Of a stretch of 64,000 nucleotides of DNA, positions 29,936-38,109 are shown one piece after another. The stretch's first letter is position 1; the number at the start of each line of letters is the position of its first letter. The DNA lies in the NCBI GenBank assembly GCA_947481575.1, contig CANKGV010000001.1, positions 1 to 64,000 on the forward strand, read 5' to 3'. Source of the DNA: Alphaproteobacteria bacterium. GTDB lineage: Bacteria > Pseudomonadota > Alphaproteobacteria > UBA2966 > CAIVPW01. The notes beneath the pieces are model-generated. The model saw only the letters and a list, made by a program, of their open reading frames with translations. It ran no database searches and was not told the origin of the DNA. The position numbers and the translations under genes are program-made.

Positions 29936-30973
29936 TTATTTCGCGGGTTGGTAGATCTGGTCGAACACGCCGCCGTCGGCGAAGTGGTCCTTCTGTGCCT
30001 TGTTCCAGCCGCCGAACTTTTCGATCGTAGTCAGTTCGATGTTCGGGAAGCGGGCGAGATCTTCCTTCGCGGCGCTTTCCGGCTTGAATGGGCGATAGAA
30101 GTTCTTGGCAATCAGTGCCTGCGCTTCCGGGCTGTAGAGGTACGCGACGTACTCTTCAGCCAAGTCCCGGGACTTGTGCTTGTCGACATTGGTGTCGACC
30201 ACCGCCACCGGCGGAATGGCCAGAATGCTGAACGTCGGCACAACGATCTGGTAGTCGGCGCCGAGTTCCTTCAACGCCAGGAACGCCTCGTTTTCCCACG
30301 AGATCAAAACGTCGCCGATGCCCTTTTGGGTAAAGGTCGTGGTCGAGCCGCGGGCACCCGTATCCAGCACCGGAACGTTCTTGAACAGCGCGCCGAGGTA
30401 CGCCTTGGCCTTGGCTTCATCGTTGTTGTTCGCCTTGAGCGCGTAGCCGTAGGCCGCCAGGTAGTTCCAGCGCGCGCCGCCAGAGGTCTTTGGGTTCGGT
30501 GTAATCACCTGAACGCCTGGCTTCACCAGATCGCCCCAATCCTTGATGGCCTTTGGGTTGCCCTTGCGCACCAGGAACACGATCGTCGAGGTGTACGGCG
30601 CACTGCCGTTGGGCAGCCGCGCCTGCCAGTCGGCCTTAATCAACTTGCCGTTCCGGGCCACGGCATCGACGTCGAAGCCCAGCGCCAAAGTGACGACATC
30701 GGCCTCGAGGCCATCGATGACTGCTTGGGCTTGGGCGCCCGAACCAGCGTGGGACTGATTCACCTTTACGGTCTGCCCGGTCTTGGCCTTCCAGTGCGCG
30801 GCGAACAGCGTGTTGTAGTTCGAATACAACTCGCGCGTCGGGTCGTAGGAAACGTTGAGCAGTTCGCGGGTCTGCGCGAACGCCGGTGCGGCGGCGATGA
30901 ACGCGGTCGCCGCGACTACCGCAGCGCCAAGGGCGAGCCTGACGGCCCGGAAAGAGCTTTGCTTCGTGACCAT
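29936..30973 (-). CDS. sbp: Sulfate ABC transporter substrate-binding protein
   Basis: A 345-residue periplasmic protein. The signal peptide ends near APAFAQ, followed by the family start [13 protein letters not shown] and the ligand segments [38 protein letters not shown] and [17 protein letters not shown]. These fit the Sbp/CysP group; sulfate against thiosulfate cannot be separated. The ATG at 30973 has GGAG six bases upstream; another ATG at 30985 is possible. First gene of the operon, with a putative Rrf2-type operator about 115 bases upstream. Confidence 0.93.
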   Translation of the reverse strand: MVTKQSSFRAVRLALGAAVVAATAFIAAAPAFAQTRELLNVSYDPTRELYSNYNTLFAAHWKAKTGQTVKVNQSHAGSGAQAQAVIDGLEADVVTLALGFDVDAVARNGKLIKADWQARLPNGSAPYTSTIVFLVRKGNPKAIKDWGDLVKPGVQVITPNPKTSGGARWNYLAAYGYALKANNNDEAKAKAYLGALFKNVPVLDTGARGSTTTFTQKGIGDVLISWENEAFLALKELGADYQIVVPTFSILAIPPVAVVDTNVDKHKSRDLAEEYVAYLYSPEAQALIAKNFYRPFKPESAAKEDLARFPNIELTTIEKFGGWNKAQKDHFADGGVFDQIYQPAK

Positions 30974-31087
30974 GATGGTCTCCATTCCGCCTTGGTACGT
31001 ATTCCTAATCAACTTGATCGACTTATACGCAACGCATGTCGCTGGTTGGCCCCCTCCGGCGTCAGCCCATTCGGGAAGATATCTTAT

Positions 31088-31111
31088 TTCTAATCACCTT
31101 AGTAGAGATAT
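31088..31111 (-). promoter_or_regulatory. Putative Rrf2-type operator upstream of the sulfate operon
   Basis: Read on the minus strand the site is ATATCTCTACTAAGG followed by TGATTAGAA. It matches 17 of 24 bases of a site directly upstream of the Rrf2 regulator gene (32511-32534), with the core ATATCTCYACTWAG shared. It sits in the only AT-rich stretch upstream of the sulfate-binding protein gene. Its identity as an operator is inferred from this match and the gene context. Confidence 0.5.
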
Positions 31112-31159
31112 ATCCTGAGAGTCAGGAGTGCGTCAACTCCCCTTCCTGCTAGGTGGCAT

Positions 31160-31930
31160 TCAGGAGAGGATTAGCTTGGCAGCGACAAGAGTTAGGACGA
31201 TCGCCAGCAGCATGCGCAGGCCTCGCTCTGGGATGAGCGGGGCGGCATAGCTGCCCACCAGGATGCCCGGTATCGAACCGATTAGGAGCGAGGACAGCAA
31301 GACGAGGTCAACGGAGCCAATCCACCAGTGGCCCAATCCAGCGACGAGGGTCAGCGGCACTGCGTGCACGACATCCGTGCCGACAATCCGGACTGTCGGA
31401 TAGGTCGGATAGAGCAGGAGAAGCGCCGTAACACCCACCGCCCCGGCGCCAACTGACGTGATCGAAACCAGGAAGCCGACCACCACCCCCGTTACGACGG
31501 TCAGGACCAAATCGCGCGTGGGGTGCGGTTCCTGCGAAACCCGGCGCAGGGATTGGATCCACTTGCGGAACAGCAGCAGCGTGGCTGTGAGCAGCAGTGC
31601 GCAGCCCAACGCGACGTTGATCAAGTGCGCGGACGCCGCGCTGCGGATGCCGAGGTGGGAAATGACAACGAGCGTGGCCGCCGCCGCCGGGACGCTGCCG
31701 GCCGCCAGCAGCCCAACGACCTTCCAGGCCACGTTTTGCTTGAAGCCATGGACGATTGACCCCGTGCCTTTGGTCACCGCCGCGTACAGGAGGTCCGTGC
31801 CCACTGCGGTGGCCGGATGAATGCCAAACAGGAGGACGAGGATCGGCGTCATCAACGACCCGCCGCCCACCCCGGTCAAGCCGACGATCAAGCCGACACA
31901 AGCGCCGGACAATATGTACAGAAGAGACAT
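31160..31930 (-). CDS. TauE/SafE family sulfite exporter-like membrane protein
   Basis: A 256-residue integral membrane protein with about eight hydrophobic segments. It contains the family motif GLTGVGGGSLMTPIL at residues 17-31 and a second related block SITSVGAGAVGVTALLLLYP, reflecting the internal duplication of the family. Members export sulfite, sulfonates or other organosulfur anions. Lying between the sulfate importer and the Rrf2 regulator, it probably relieves excess sulfite or handles another sulfur compound; the substrate is inference. Only about 190 bases separate it from the binding-protein gene. Confidence 0.85.
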   Translation of the reverse strand: MSLLYILSGACVGLIVGLTGVGGGSLMTPILVLLFGIHPATAVGTDLLYAAVTKGTGSIVHGFKQNVAWKVVGLLAAGSVPAAAATLVVISHLGIRSAASAHLINVALGCALLLTATLLLFRKWIQSLRRVSQEPHPTRDLVLTVVTGVVVGFLVSITSVGAGAVGVTALLLLYPTYPTVRIVGTDVVHAVPLTLVAGLGHWWIGSVDLVLLSSLLIGSIPGILVGSYAAPLIPERGLRMLLAIVLTLVAAKLILS

Positions 31931-31966
31931 TAGGTTCTGCGCTGATCCTGCCGAAGGGAGTCCGCA

Positions 31967-32000
31967 CGAGCACCGCGGCCAGAAAGGGCCGCGGTGCTCG
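31967..32000. terminator. Strong 14-bp hairpin between Rrf2 and TauE-like genes
   Basis: CGAGCACCGCGGCC and GGCCGCGGTGCTCG form a perfect 14-base-pair stem with a six-base loop, 24 bases after the regulator stop codon and 37 bases before the exporter start. No T run follows on either strand. It may partly uncouple the exporter from the regulator transcript or stabilise the regulator mRNA. Confidence 0.5.
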
Positions 32001-32023
32001 CGTTGGTTGATGAGCGGTGCGGG

Positions 32024-32500
32024 CTAGATGCCCAGCCCGTGCTGTTCCTGACTGTGGTCTTCGACTTCAAGCGCGGAGATCGCCGCCGCCGCCTCTGCCG
32101 CCTCGGCAATCGTTACGTTGTCGAGTACGTCGGCGATCGCATCGCGGACCCGGCGCATCTGGATGCGCACGCCGCATGTCACTTCGTCGCGGCAGTCGTC
32201 ACACTTGCGGTAGGCGTTGATGCTGGCGCACGGAAATGGGGCCAGCGGCCCATCGAGGACCCGGATGACGCGCCCGAACGTGATTTCTTCGGGCGGCTTG
32301 GCGAGGCCGTAGCCGCCATTTCTGCCGCGCTGGCTATGGAGCAAGCCATTCTTGCGAAGTTCCAGCAGGATCAGCTCCAGATACTTGCGCGGCACGTTCT
32401 CGCGGTCTGCGATCTCGGCCACTAGCACAAGTTGCCCAAAGGGGCGCTCCGCAAGCATGAGCAGCGCCTTCAACCCGTACTTGGCTTTCTGAGTAAGCAT
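32024..32500 (-). CDS. Rrf2-family transcriptional regulator
   Basis: A 158-residue winged-helix regulator. The standard start MLTQKAKYGLKALLMLAE is followed by a recognition helix around VPRKYLELILLELRKNG and the wing SQRGRNGGYGLAK. Four cysteines cluster at residues 91, 100, 103 and 109 (CASINAYRKC, DDC, TC), as in Fe-S or thiol-sensing members such as IscR, NsrR and CymR. Next to sulfate import and a sulfite-type exporter, it is a good candidate for a sulfur-assimilation regulator. The gene appears to be transcribed leaderless. Confidence 0.9.
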   Translation of the reverse strand: MLTQKAKYGLKALLMLAERPFGQLVLVAEIADRENVPRKYLELILLELRKNGLLHSQRGRNGGYGLAKPPEEITFGRVIRVLDGPLAPFPCASINAYRKCDDCRDEVTCGVRIQMRRVRDAIADVLDNVTIAEAAEAAAAISALEVEDHSQEQHGLGI

Positions 32501-32534
32501 TGCGGCCGATTTATAACAGACTAAGTGGAGATAT
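32501..32534 (-). promoter_or_regulatory. Promoter and putative autoregulatory operator of the Rrf2 gene
   Basis: On the minus strand, ATATCTCCACTTAG then TCTGTTATAA (32511-32534) matches the site upstream of the sulfate operon. Its end overlaps a TATAAAT element whose last base is about eight bases before the ATG, leaving no room for a ribosome binding site. A regulator bound here would cover the -10 region, fitting autorepression. Confidence 0.5.
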
Positions 32535-32563
32535 GGGCCAAACGGCCGTGCGCGCCCACCGGC

Positions 32564-33112
32564 CTAAAGCGCTACTTCGCCGGCCTGTTTCTTGAGTGCG
32601 TCGAGGAATTGGCGCGCGCTGCCCAAATAGGGATCGGCAGCTAGCGCCCGCTGGAATGCGCGTTGGGCATCGGGCGTGCGGCCCATGATGAGGTAGATCT
32701 GCCCCAGCCCCGCCAGCGCGCCAAAGTGGCGCGGTTCGAGCGCCAGGGTGCGGTCGATGTCCGCTATCGAGGCGCTGAACCGCCCCTGCAGGAAATACAG
32801 GGTCGCGCGGCGGTTCCAGCCCTCAACGAAATTGGGGGCCAGCGCGATGACCTTGTTGAAGGAATCGAGGGCGTTGTCGAAGTCGCCCTTGTTCATCGCT
32901 TGAGTGCCGCGCTCGAGCAGCAAGTCCGCCGTTGCACTGCCCGACTTCGCCAAAGCGCGGGTAATGGCCGTTTCCACCCGCGCTGCCTCCTGCCGATCCG
33001 TGGTCTCGCCCAGGCGGTTGAAAAGCGAATCCAAGGCCGGGTCCGCGGCAAGCGCCGGTGCAGCGAACACCGGCAGTGCCAACACCGCCGCAAATGAGAG
33101 GCGAATCCTCAT
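32564..33112 (-). CDS. Exported tetratricopeptide-repeat protein
   Basis: A 182-residue protein with a signal peptide (MRIRLSFAAVLALPVFA, cleavage near ALA-AD) and about three TPR units over residues 65-165 (GDFDNALDSFNKVIALAP, GRFSASIADIDRTLALEP, GRTPDAQRAFQRALAADP). It is likely a periplasmic scaffold; the partner is unknown. It follows glcF by 37 bases on the same strand, so it may be the last gene of the glycolate operon, though this kind of protein is also common alone. Confidence 0.85.
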   Translation of the reverse strand: MRIRLSFAAVLALPVFAAPALAADPALDSLFNRLGETTDRQEAARVETAITRALAKSGSATADLLLERGTQAMNKGDFDNALDSFNKVIALAPNFVEGWNRRATLYFLQGRFSASIADIDRTLALEPRHFGALAGLGQIYLIMGRTPDAQRAFQRALAADPYLGSARQFLDALKKQAGEVAL

Positions 33113-33149
33113 TGGGCCATGATAGCGCCGCGGTGCCGCAGCCCGCTAC

Positions 33150-34460
33150 TCACTGATTGGCGACTGGCCCGCGCGCCATAGGTTCGGGCCTGGGTCCGCC
33201 GGCCGCCCAATCCAACAGTTCCACCGTATGCACCATCGGCAAATCGGTGAACCGGGCCAAATGCAGCATGCAGCCAAGGTTGGCGCACGCCATGGCGCCA
33301 GCGCCGGTCTGGGCCAGATTTGCCGCCTTGCGGGCGCCGAGTTGGTCGGCGATCTCGGGCTGCAGCACGTTGTAGGTTCCCGCCGCGCCGCAGCACATGT
33401 GCCCCTCGCCCACTTCGGCGACCACGAACCCCGCCTTGGCCAGCAAGTCGCGCGGCTGGCGGGTAATGCCCTGGCCGTGCCGCAGCGAACACGAGTCGTG
33501 GTAGGCGATCGACGGTGCGCCCAACAGGTCCGCACCGGTACTTCCGCCAAGATCCGTCAGCACCTCGCTCACGTCACGCGCTAACGCAGCGACCCTGGCG
33601 GCGCGGTCGCGCCACTCGGGGTCGTCGGCAAACATGTGGCCATAGTCGCGCAACGTGGTGCCGCAGCCCGACGCATTCAGCACGATCGCATCCAGGCCGC
33701 GTTCGGTGTCCTCGCGGATCCAGGCTGCAATGTTGCGCTTGGCGAACGCCTTCGCCTCGTCGAGGCGGCCCAGGTGATGGGGCAACGCCCCGCAGCACCC
33801 GGCGCCCTCCGACACGACTACCTCGCAGCCCCGCCCGCGCATCACGCGCACCGTCGCTTCGCTGATGCGACCGCCCAGCACCTGCTGCACGCAACCTTGC
33901 ACCAGCGCCACGCGCTTGCGGCGCGGGCCATGCGCGGCGAACACCTGGGGCGCGTGTATGGGTGATGGCGCGGGGATGCCGCCGCGCGGCGCAGTGGCAA
34001 CCAAGCGCCGCAGCCGCGCCGGCAATGCCCACGCCACCCACCGGCCGGGAATTGCGGCTATCAGGGACAGGCGGAACAACCACGGCCGTGGCAGCAACAC
34101 CGCCAGCAGCGCGCGGAACAGGCGATCGGACAGCGGGCGTGTGTACTCGCCTTCGATCCTTGCACGGGCACTGTCCACCAGATGCATGTAGTCGACACCA
34201 GAAGGGCACGATGTCGTGCACGCAAGGCAGGACAGGCAGCGGTCGATATGCCGCACCGCCGTGTCGCGCACCTCCCCACTTTCCAGCATGTCCTTCATCA
34301 AGTAGATGCGGCCGCGCGGACTATCGCGCTCGTCGCCGAGCAGCGCGTAGGTCGGGCACGTCGACAGACAGAAGCCGCAGTGCACGCACTTGCGCAGGAT
34401 GCTGTCGGCCTCCTGCACGCCGGCATCTGCAAGCTGGACCGGGGTAAAGTTCGTCTGCAT
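33150..34460 (-). CDS. glcF: Glycolate oxidase iron-sulfur subunit
   Basis: A 436-residue subunit that carries electrons from the flavin subunits to the quinone pool. Two ferredoxin-type clusters are visible near the N-terminus (CVHCGFCLSTCP and CLSCLACTTSCP), followed by two CCG domains (EGAGCCGALPHHLG, VGEGHMCCGAAGTY). The ATG at 34460 overlaps the glcE TGA by one base and fits family starts; a longer frame would add residues from glcE. Length is normal. Confidence 0.95.
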   Translation of the reverse strand: MQTNFTPVQLADAGVQEADSILRKCVHCGFCLSTCPTYALLGDERDSPRGRIYLMKDMLESGEVRDTAVRHIDRCLSCLACTTSCPSGVDYMHLVDSARARIEGEYTRPLSDRLFRALLAVLLPRPWLFRLSLIAAIPGRWVAWALPARLRRLVATAPRGGIPAPSPIHAPQVFAAHGPRRKRVALVQGCVQQVLGGRISEATVRVMRGRGCEVVVSEGAGCCGALPHHLGRLDEAKAFAKRNIAAWIREDTERGLDAIVLNASGCGTTLRDYGHMFADDPEWRDRAARVAALARDVSEVLTDLGGSTGADLLGAPSIAYHDSCSLRHGQGITRQPRDLLAKAGFVVAEVGEGHMCCGAAGTYNVLQPEIADQLGARKAANLAQTGAGAMACANLGCMLHLARFTDLPMVHTVELLDWAAGGPRPEPMARGPVANQ

Positions 34461-35644
34461 CAAACGCCCATGCGCCCAGGGTTGAGGATGCCGTGCGGAT
34501 CGAACGCCGCCTTCACGCGCCAACTCAACGCGGCGACCGCCGCCGTTAGCGGTTGCATCGCACCGGCGGCGGCGCGAACGGTATCCGGTGCGCGCACCAG
34601 TGTTGCGTGTCCGCCGTACGCGGCGAATGCGTTACGGACTGCCTGCGCCTGCGGGTCCGCGCCGCGCACCGCAACCCACACCAGTCCGCCGCACCAATCG
34701 AACAGCACGTCGGCATCCATTACCGCGGCAATCGCGGCCGCAGTCGCCACGCCTGCCGATGGCGGTACGGACACCCGCCACAGCAAGACGTCCTGCGGCA
34801 GCAGCCGCACGTCGCGGATTGCGCGCCACAGGCCTTGCGACTCTTCGCGCTCCAACGTCGTCGCGTTGGCCGGCCGCAGCATATCGCGCAGAAGGGCGAG
34901 GCGATGCGCGACCGAGGCTGACAGGCCTTCGACGCGGAGGACCGTCGCTGACGCGCCCGCGATCGCCGCAATTCCGGATCGCCGCGCCGCCGCAGCCGGA
35001 AGATGTGCCAGCCCGGAAACATCCGCTTGGACGCCTGCCGCCTGCATCAACGCAGCAACTCCCGGCCCGTCTCCCAGACCGTGGAGCACGAGCGTCATCG
35101 AGTCTTCCGGCGCGGGCATCACTTTGACCGACACCTCGGTCATCACCGCCAGCGTGCCGAACGACCCGGCCAGCAACTTCGGCAGATCGTAGCCGCTAAC
35201 GTTCTTCACGACCCGCCCACCGGTCTTGAACACTTCACCGGCCCCAGAGACCGCCGCCACTCCCAATAGGTGGTCACGCGCTGCCCCGGCGAATGGACGC
35301 CGCGAGCCGGCCGCATTGCACGCCAGGGTCCCGCCAAGGGTGGCGTCACCGCCCGTTCCAAGAATCGCGCCCCAATCCGGCGGCTCGAACGCCAGGTGCT
35401 GGTGATGGGCAGCCAGTGCGCCGGTCACTTCGCGCAGTGTGGTTCCCGCCTTGGCGGTCAAGACCAGTTCCTCAGGCTCATACGCGACAATGCCCGTCAG
35501 TGCCGAAACATCGAGGGTATCCCGGGCCGCCACCAGTCCACCCCACGCCGCCTTGGTACCGCCCGCGGCGATGGCGAGGGGTGTGCGGGATGCGACCGCC
35601 TGAGCAATCGCATCGCGCAGTTCGGGCTCAGTTGTGGGGCGCAT
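34460..35644 (-). CDS. glcE: Glycolate oxidase FAD-binding subunit
   Basis: A 394-residue VAO-family FAD protein. The segment LAIAAGGTKAAWGG starts the FAD domain, and GTGGDATLGGTLACNAAGSRR, then GGRVVKNVSGYDLPKLLAGS, provide the cofactor site. GlcE is shorter than GlcD and forms the complex with GlcD and GlcF. The ATG at 35644 overlaps the glcD stop by one base (ATGA), indicating coupled translation. Confidence 0.94.
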   Translation of the reverse strand: MRPTTEPELRDAIAQAVASRTPLAIAAGGTKAAWGGLVAARDTLDVSALTGIVAYEPEELVLTAKAGTTLREVTGALAAHHQHLAFEPPDWGAILGTGGDATLGGTLACNAAGSRRPFAGAARDHLLGVAAVSGAGEVFKTGGRVVKNVSGYDLPKLLAGSFGTLAVMTEVSVKVMPAPEDSMTLVLHGLGDGPGVAALMQAAGVQADVSGLAHLPAAAARRSGIAAIAGASATVLRVEGLSASVAHRLALLRDMLRPANATTLEREESQGLWRAIRDVRLLPQDVLLWRVSVPPSAGVATAAAIAAVMDADVLFDWCGGLVWVAVRGADPQAQAVRNAFAAYGGHATLVRAPDTVRAAAGAMQPLTAAVAALSWRVKAAFDPHGILNPGRMGV

Positions 35645-37131
35645 CAGAACCGGGGCAGATCGGGGAACCGCTGAGCGCCGCCATGTACATGGACGCGCCC
35701 CAGTTCCGCGCAGCGATGGAGGACCGGAAATACTTTGCCCGGGTTGAGGGCGCCTTCCGGGTCGAATGCGCACTTCACGCGCTGCTGCACGGCGAGGTCC
35801 ACTTCGGTGAACATCTCGCCCATCAAATCGCGCTTCTCGACGCCCACACCGTGCTCGCCGGTCAATACGCCCCCGACCGCAACGCACAGGCGCAGAATGT
35901 CCGCTCCGAATTCCTCCGCGCGTTCCAACTGCCCGGGCTGGTTCGCGTCGTACAACACGAGCGGGTGCAGGTTGCCATCACCGGCATGGAACACATTGGC
36001 TACCTGTAGCCCGTAGTGCTGCGACAGCTCTCCGATGCGGCCCAAGACGTGGGAGATCTGGCCGCGCGGAATAGTTCCGTCCATGCAGTAGTAGTCTGGA
36101 GCCAATCGTCCCACCGCCGGAAATGCGGCCTTCCGACCGGCCCAGAACTTGAGCCGCTCCGCGTCGTTGGCGCTGACGCGGATCGATGTCGCGCCGCACG
36201 ACCTCGCGATGGCGCCGACGCGGGCCGTGAGTTCTTCCGCCTCGACCGCTGGGCCGTCTAGTTCCACGATCAGGATCGCTTCGGCGTCGAGCGGATAGCC
36301 GGCACGGGTGAAGGCTTCTGCGGCGTGGATCGCAGGCCGGTCCATGAGTTCCATGCCGCCGGGAATGATTCCGGCGCCGATGATGCGCGCCACACACTGG
36401 CCTGCGGCCGCAACGGTGGCAAATCCGACCAGCGAGGCGCGCGCCGTCTCGGGCTTGCGCAAGATGCGCACCGTCACCTCGGTGACCACGGCCAGCAGAC
36501 CTTCTGACCCGGTGAGCACGCCCAGCAGATCGTACCCTGCGGCATCGAGGTGACGGCCGCCGAGCCGGATCACCTCGCCGTTCATGAGAACGGCCTCGAC
36601 ACCGAGCACGTTGTTGGTGGTGAGCCCATACTTCAGGCAGTGCACGCCGCCGGCATTTTCCGCCACGTTGCCGCCAATCGTGCACGCGACTTGGCTGCTC
36701 GGATCGGGCGCGTAGTAGAAGCCGCGCCCATGCACCGCCGTACTGATGTTGGCGTTGGTCACACCCGGTTGCACCACTGCGCAACGGTTCGCGTAGTCGA
36801 CCTCAAGGATGCGGTTGAACCGCGCCATGCCGAGCAGGACTCCGTCGGCCAGCGGGAGCGCGCCACCCGACAGCGACGTGCCCGCACCGCGCGGCACGAC
36901 CTTGGCACCAAATGCCGCGCACGTGGTCAGGATCGCCGACACCTGGGCGGTGGTGCTGGGCAGTACGACCAGCATCGGCAATTGCCGGTAGGCGGTGAGT
37001 CCGTCGCTCTCGTAGGGACGGCGCGAGTCTTCGTCGGCCAGCACCGCCGCTTCGCCCACGATGACCCGGAGCGCCGCAGCGAGTTCGCCGCGACGGCCGA
37101 GAACGCGCGCATCGGGTTCCGGCATCAACAT
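35644..37131 (-). CDS. glcD: Glycolate oxidase subunit GlcD
   Basis: A 495-residue FAD-linked oxidase that converts glycolate to glyoxylate. It shows VVPRGAGTSLSGGALP and CTIGGNVAENAGGVHCLKYG in the FAD domain, and the C-terminal GDGNLHPL and GEHGVGVEKRDLM motifs with metal and active-site histidines. First gene of glcDEF. The same complex can act on D-lactate-like substrates. Its promoter must lie in the 115 bases between it and rpmJ or the convergent side; none is obvious. Confidence 0.94.
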   Translation of the reverse strand: MLMPEPDARVLGRRGELAAALRVIVGEAAVLADEDSRRPYESDGLTAYRQLPMLVVLPSTTAQVSAILTTCAAFGAKVVPRGAGTSLSGGALPLADGVLLGMARFNRILEVDYANRCAVVQPGVTNANISTAVHGRGFYYAPDPSSQVACTIGGNVAENAGGVHCLKYGLTTNNVLGVEAVLMNGEVIRLGGRHLDAAGYDLLGVLTGSEGLLAVVTEVTVRILRKPETARASLVGFATVAAAGQCVARIIGAGIIPGGMELMDRPAIHAAEAFTRAGYPLDAEAILIVELDGPAVEAEELTARVGAIARSCGATSIRVSANDAERLKFWAGRKAAFPAVGRLAPDYYCMDGTIPRGQISHVLGRIGELSQHYGLQVANVFHAGDGNLHPLVLYDANQPGQLERAEEFGADILRLCVAVGGVLTGEHGVGVEKRDLMGEMFTEVDLAVQQRVKCAFDPEGALNPGKVFPVLHRCAELGRVHVHGGAQRFPDLPRF

Positions 37132-37246
37132 GGGAGTCTCGCGCTACGCCGCTGGCGGTGCGGATCGTTGGGTTTGCGCGAGGAACAATGGGCAGCGATC
37201 GGCCCGAAGGCAAACGCTGCGTGGCGACCAAAGGCCGCCGGGGCGA

Positions 37247-37372
37247 CTAGCCCTGGCGCGCCTTGTAGCGCGGGTTCGTCTTGTTGATGACGTAGACGCG
37301 GCCCTTGCGGCGCACGACCCGGCAGTCGCGGTGACGCTTCTTCAATGACTTCAGAGAGTTGGCGACCTTCAT
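37247..37372 (-). CDS. rpmJ: Ribosomal protein L36
   Basis: A 41-residue, very basic 50S subunit protein ([20 protein letters not shown] start, [11 protein letters not shown] end). It is the zinc-free form with one Cys in place of the CxxC...CxxxxH knuckle, the normal alphaproteobacterial version. The ATG at 37372 gives the exact family length; the frame continues upstream only as a spurious extension. It is a single gene outside any ribosomal operon, between glcD and the HAD phosphatase. Confidence 0.95.
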   Translation of the reverse strand: MKVANSLKSLKKRHRDCRVVRRKGRVYVINKTNPRYKARQG

Positions 37373-37444
37373 GACACACGTCTTCCGGGTTGTTTGAGCG
37401 CGCGGACCATAGGGACTAAGCCCCCCCAAGTCAACCGCGCCGAG

Positions 37445-38092
37445 TCAGCCAAACACGCCGTGTTCCGCCAGTATCTGGTGCGCCTCCGCCATAGTTTCAG
37501 CTGGGCGGACGAGGAATCCGCGATTGAGTTGGGACAGCGCCTCGTCGCGCTGTCCGTGCAGCGACAGCACATGAACCGCACCGGTGAACCCAGCCCCTTT
37601 GGCGGCAACGACATCGCTGGCCATATCGCCCACCATCCACGACAGCCGCGGATCGGCGCCGATAAGGCGCGCCGCATGCAAAGGCATCCCCGGCCCGGGC
37701 TTTCGCCAATATTCGTGTTCGGCGCCCCACGCGCGGGTGTGTTCCGGGTGAAAGGCGCATGCCACGCGAGCGTCCAGCCAGGCGCCGTGGCGTTCCAGCC
37801 GCGCGTCGATCTCCGCCTCGACCTGCTCCCACGCGTCCCATCCGTACATGCCGCGATCGATTCCCGATTGGTTCGAAACCAACGCCACCGGCACTCCGGC
37901 CCGGTTGGCAGCCCTGACCAAGTCCGCGGCGCCTTTGCGTAAACGCAGGTCCGCGACTTTGTGCAGGTAACCGACCTCTTCGACCAATACGCCGTCACGG
38001 TCCAGGAATAGCCCTGCGCGGGGGATCCCGACGTCCAACCCGGGCCGTGTCCGGGCCCGGACTCCAGCCGGCAATGCTGGCTCTTTCCACAT
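37445..38092 (-). CDS. HAD-IIIA phosphatase, GmhB/HisB-N-like
   Basis: A 215-residue haloacid dehalogenase family enzyme. Motif I is GLFLDRDGVL, motif II LVSNQSGI, motif III RKPGPGM and motif IV VGDMASDVVAAKGAG, closest to D-glycero-D-manno-heptose-1,7-bisphosphate phosphatase. That family binds zinc with CxH and CxC; here only the first half (CAFHPE) remains and the CxC is replaced by EYW before RKP. The substrate is therefore uncertain. The ATG at 38092 starts a 25-residue leader before motif I. It lies 17 bases after the SUMF1-like gene. Confidence 0.8.
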   Translation of the reverse strand: MWKEPALPAGVRARTRPGLDVGIPRAGLFLDRDGVLVEEVGYLHKVADLRLRKGAADLVRAANRAGVPVALVSNQSGIDRGMYGWDAWEQVEAEIDARLERHGAWLDARVACAFHPEHTRAWGAEHEYWRKPGPGMPLHAARLIGADPRLSWMVGDMASDVVAAKGAGFTGAVHVLSLHGQRDEALSQLNRGFLVRPAETMAEAHQILAEHGVFG

Positions 38093-38109
38093 GCCGCAAA
38101 TATAGGCCG

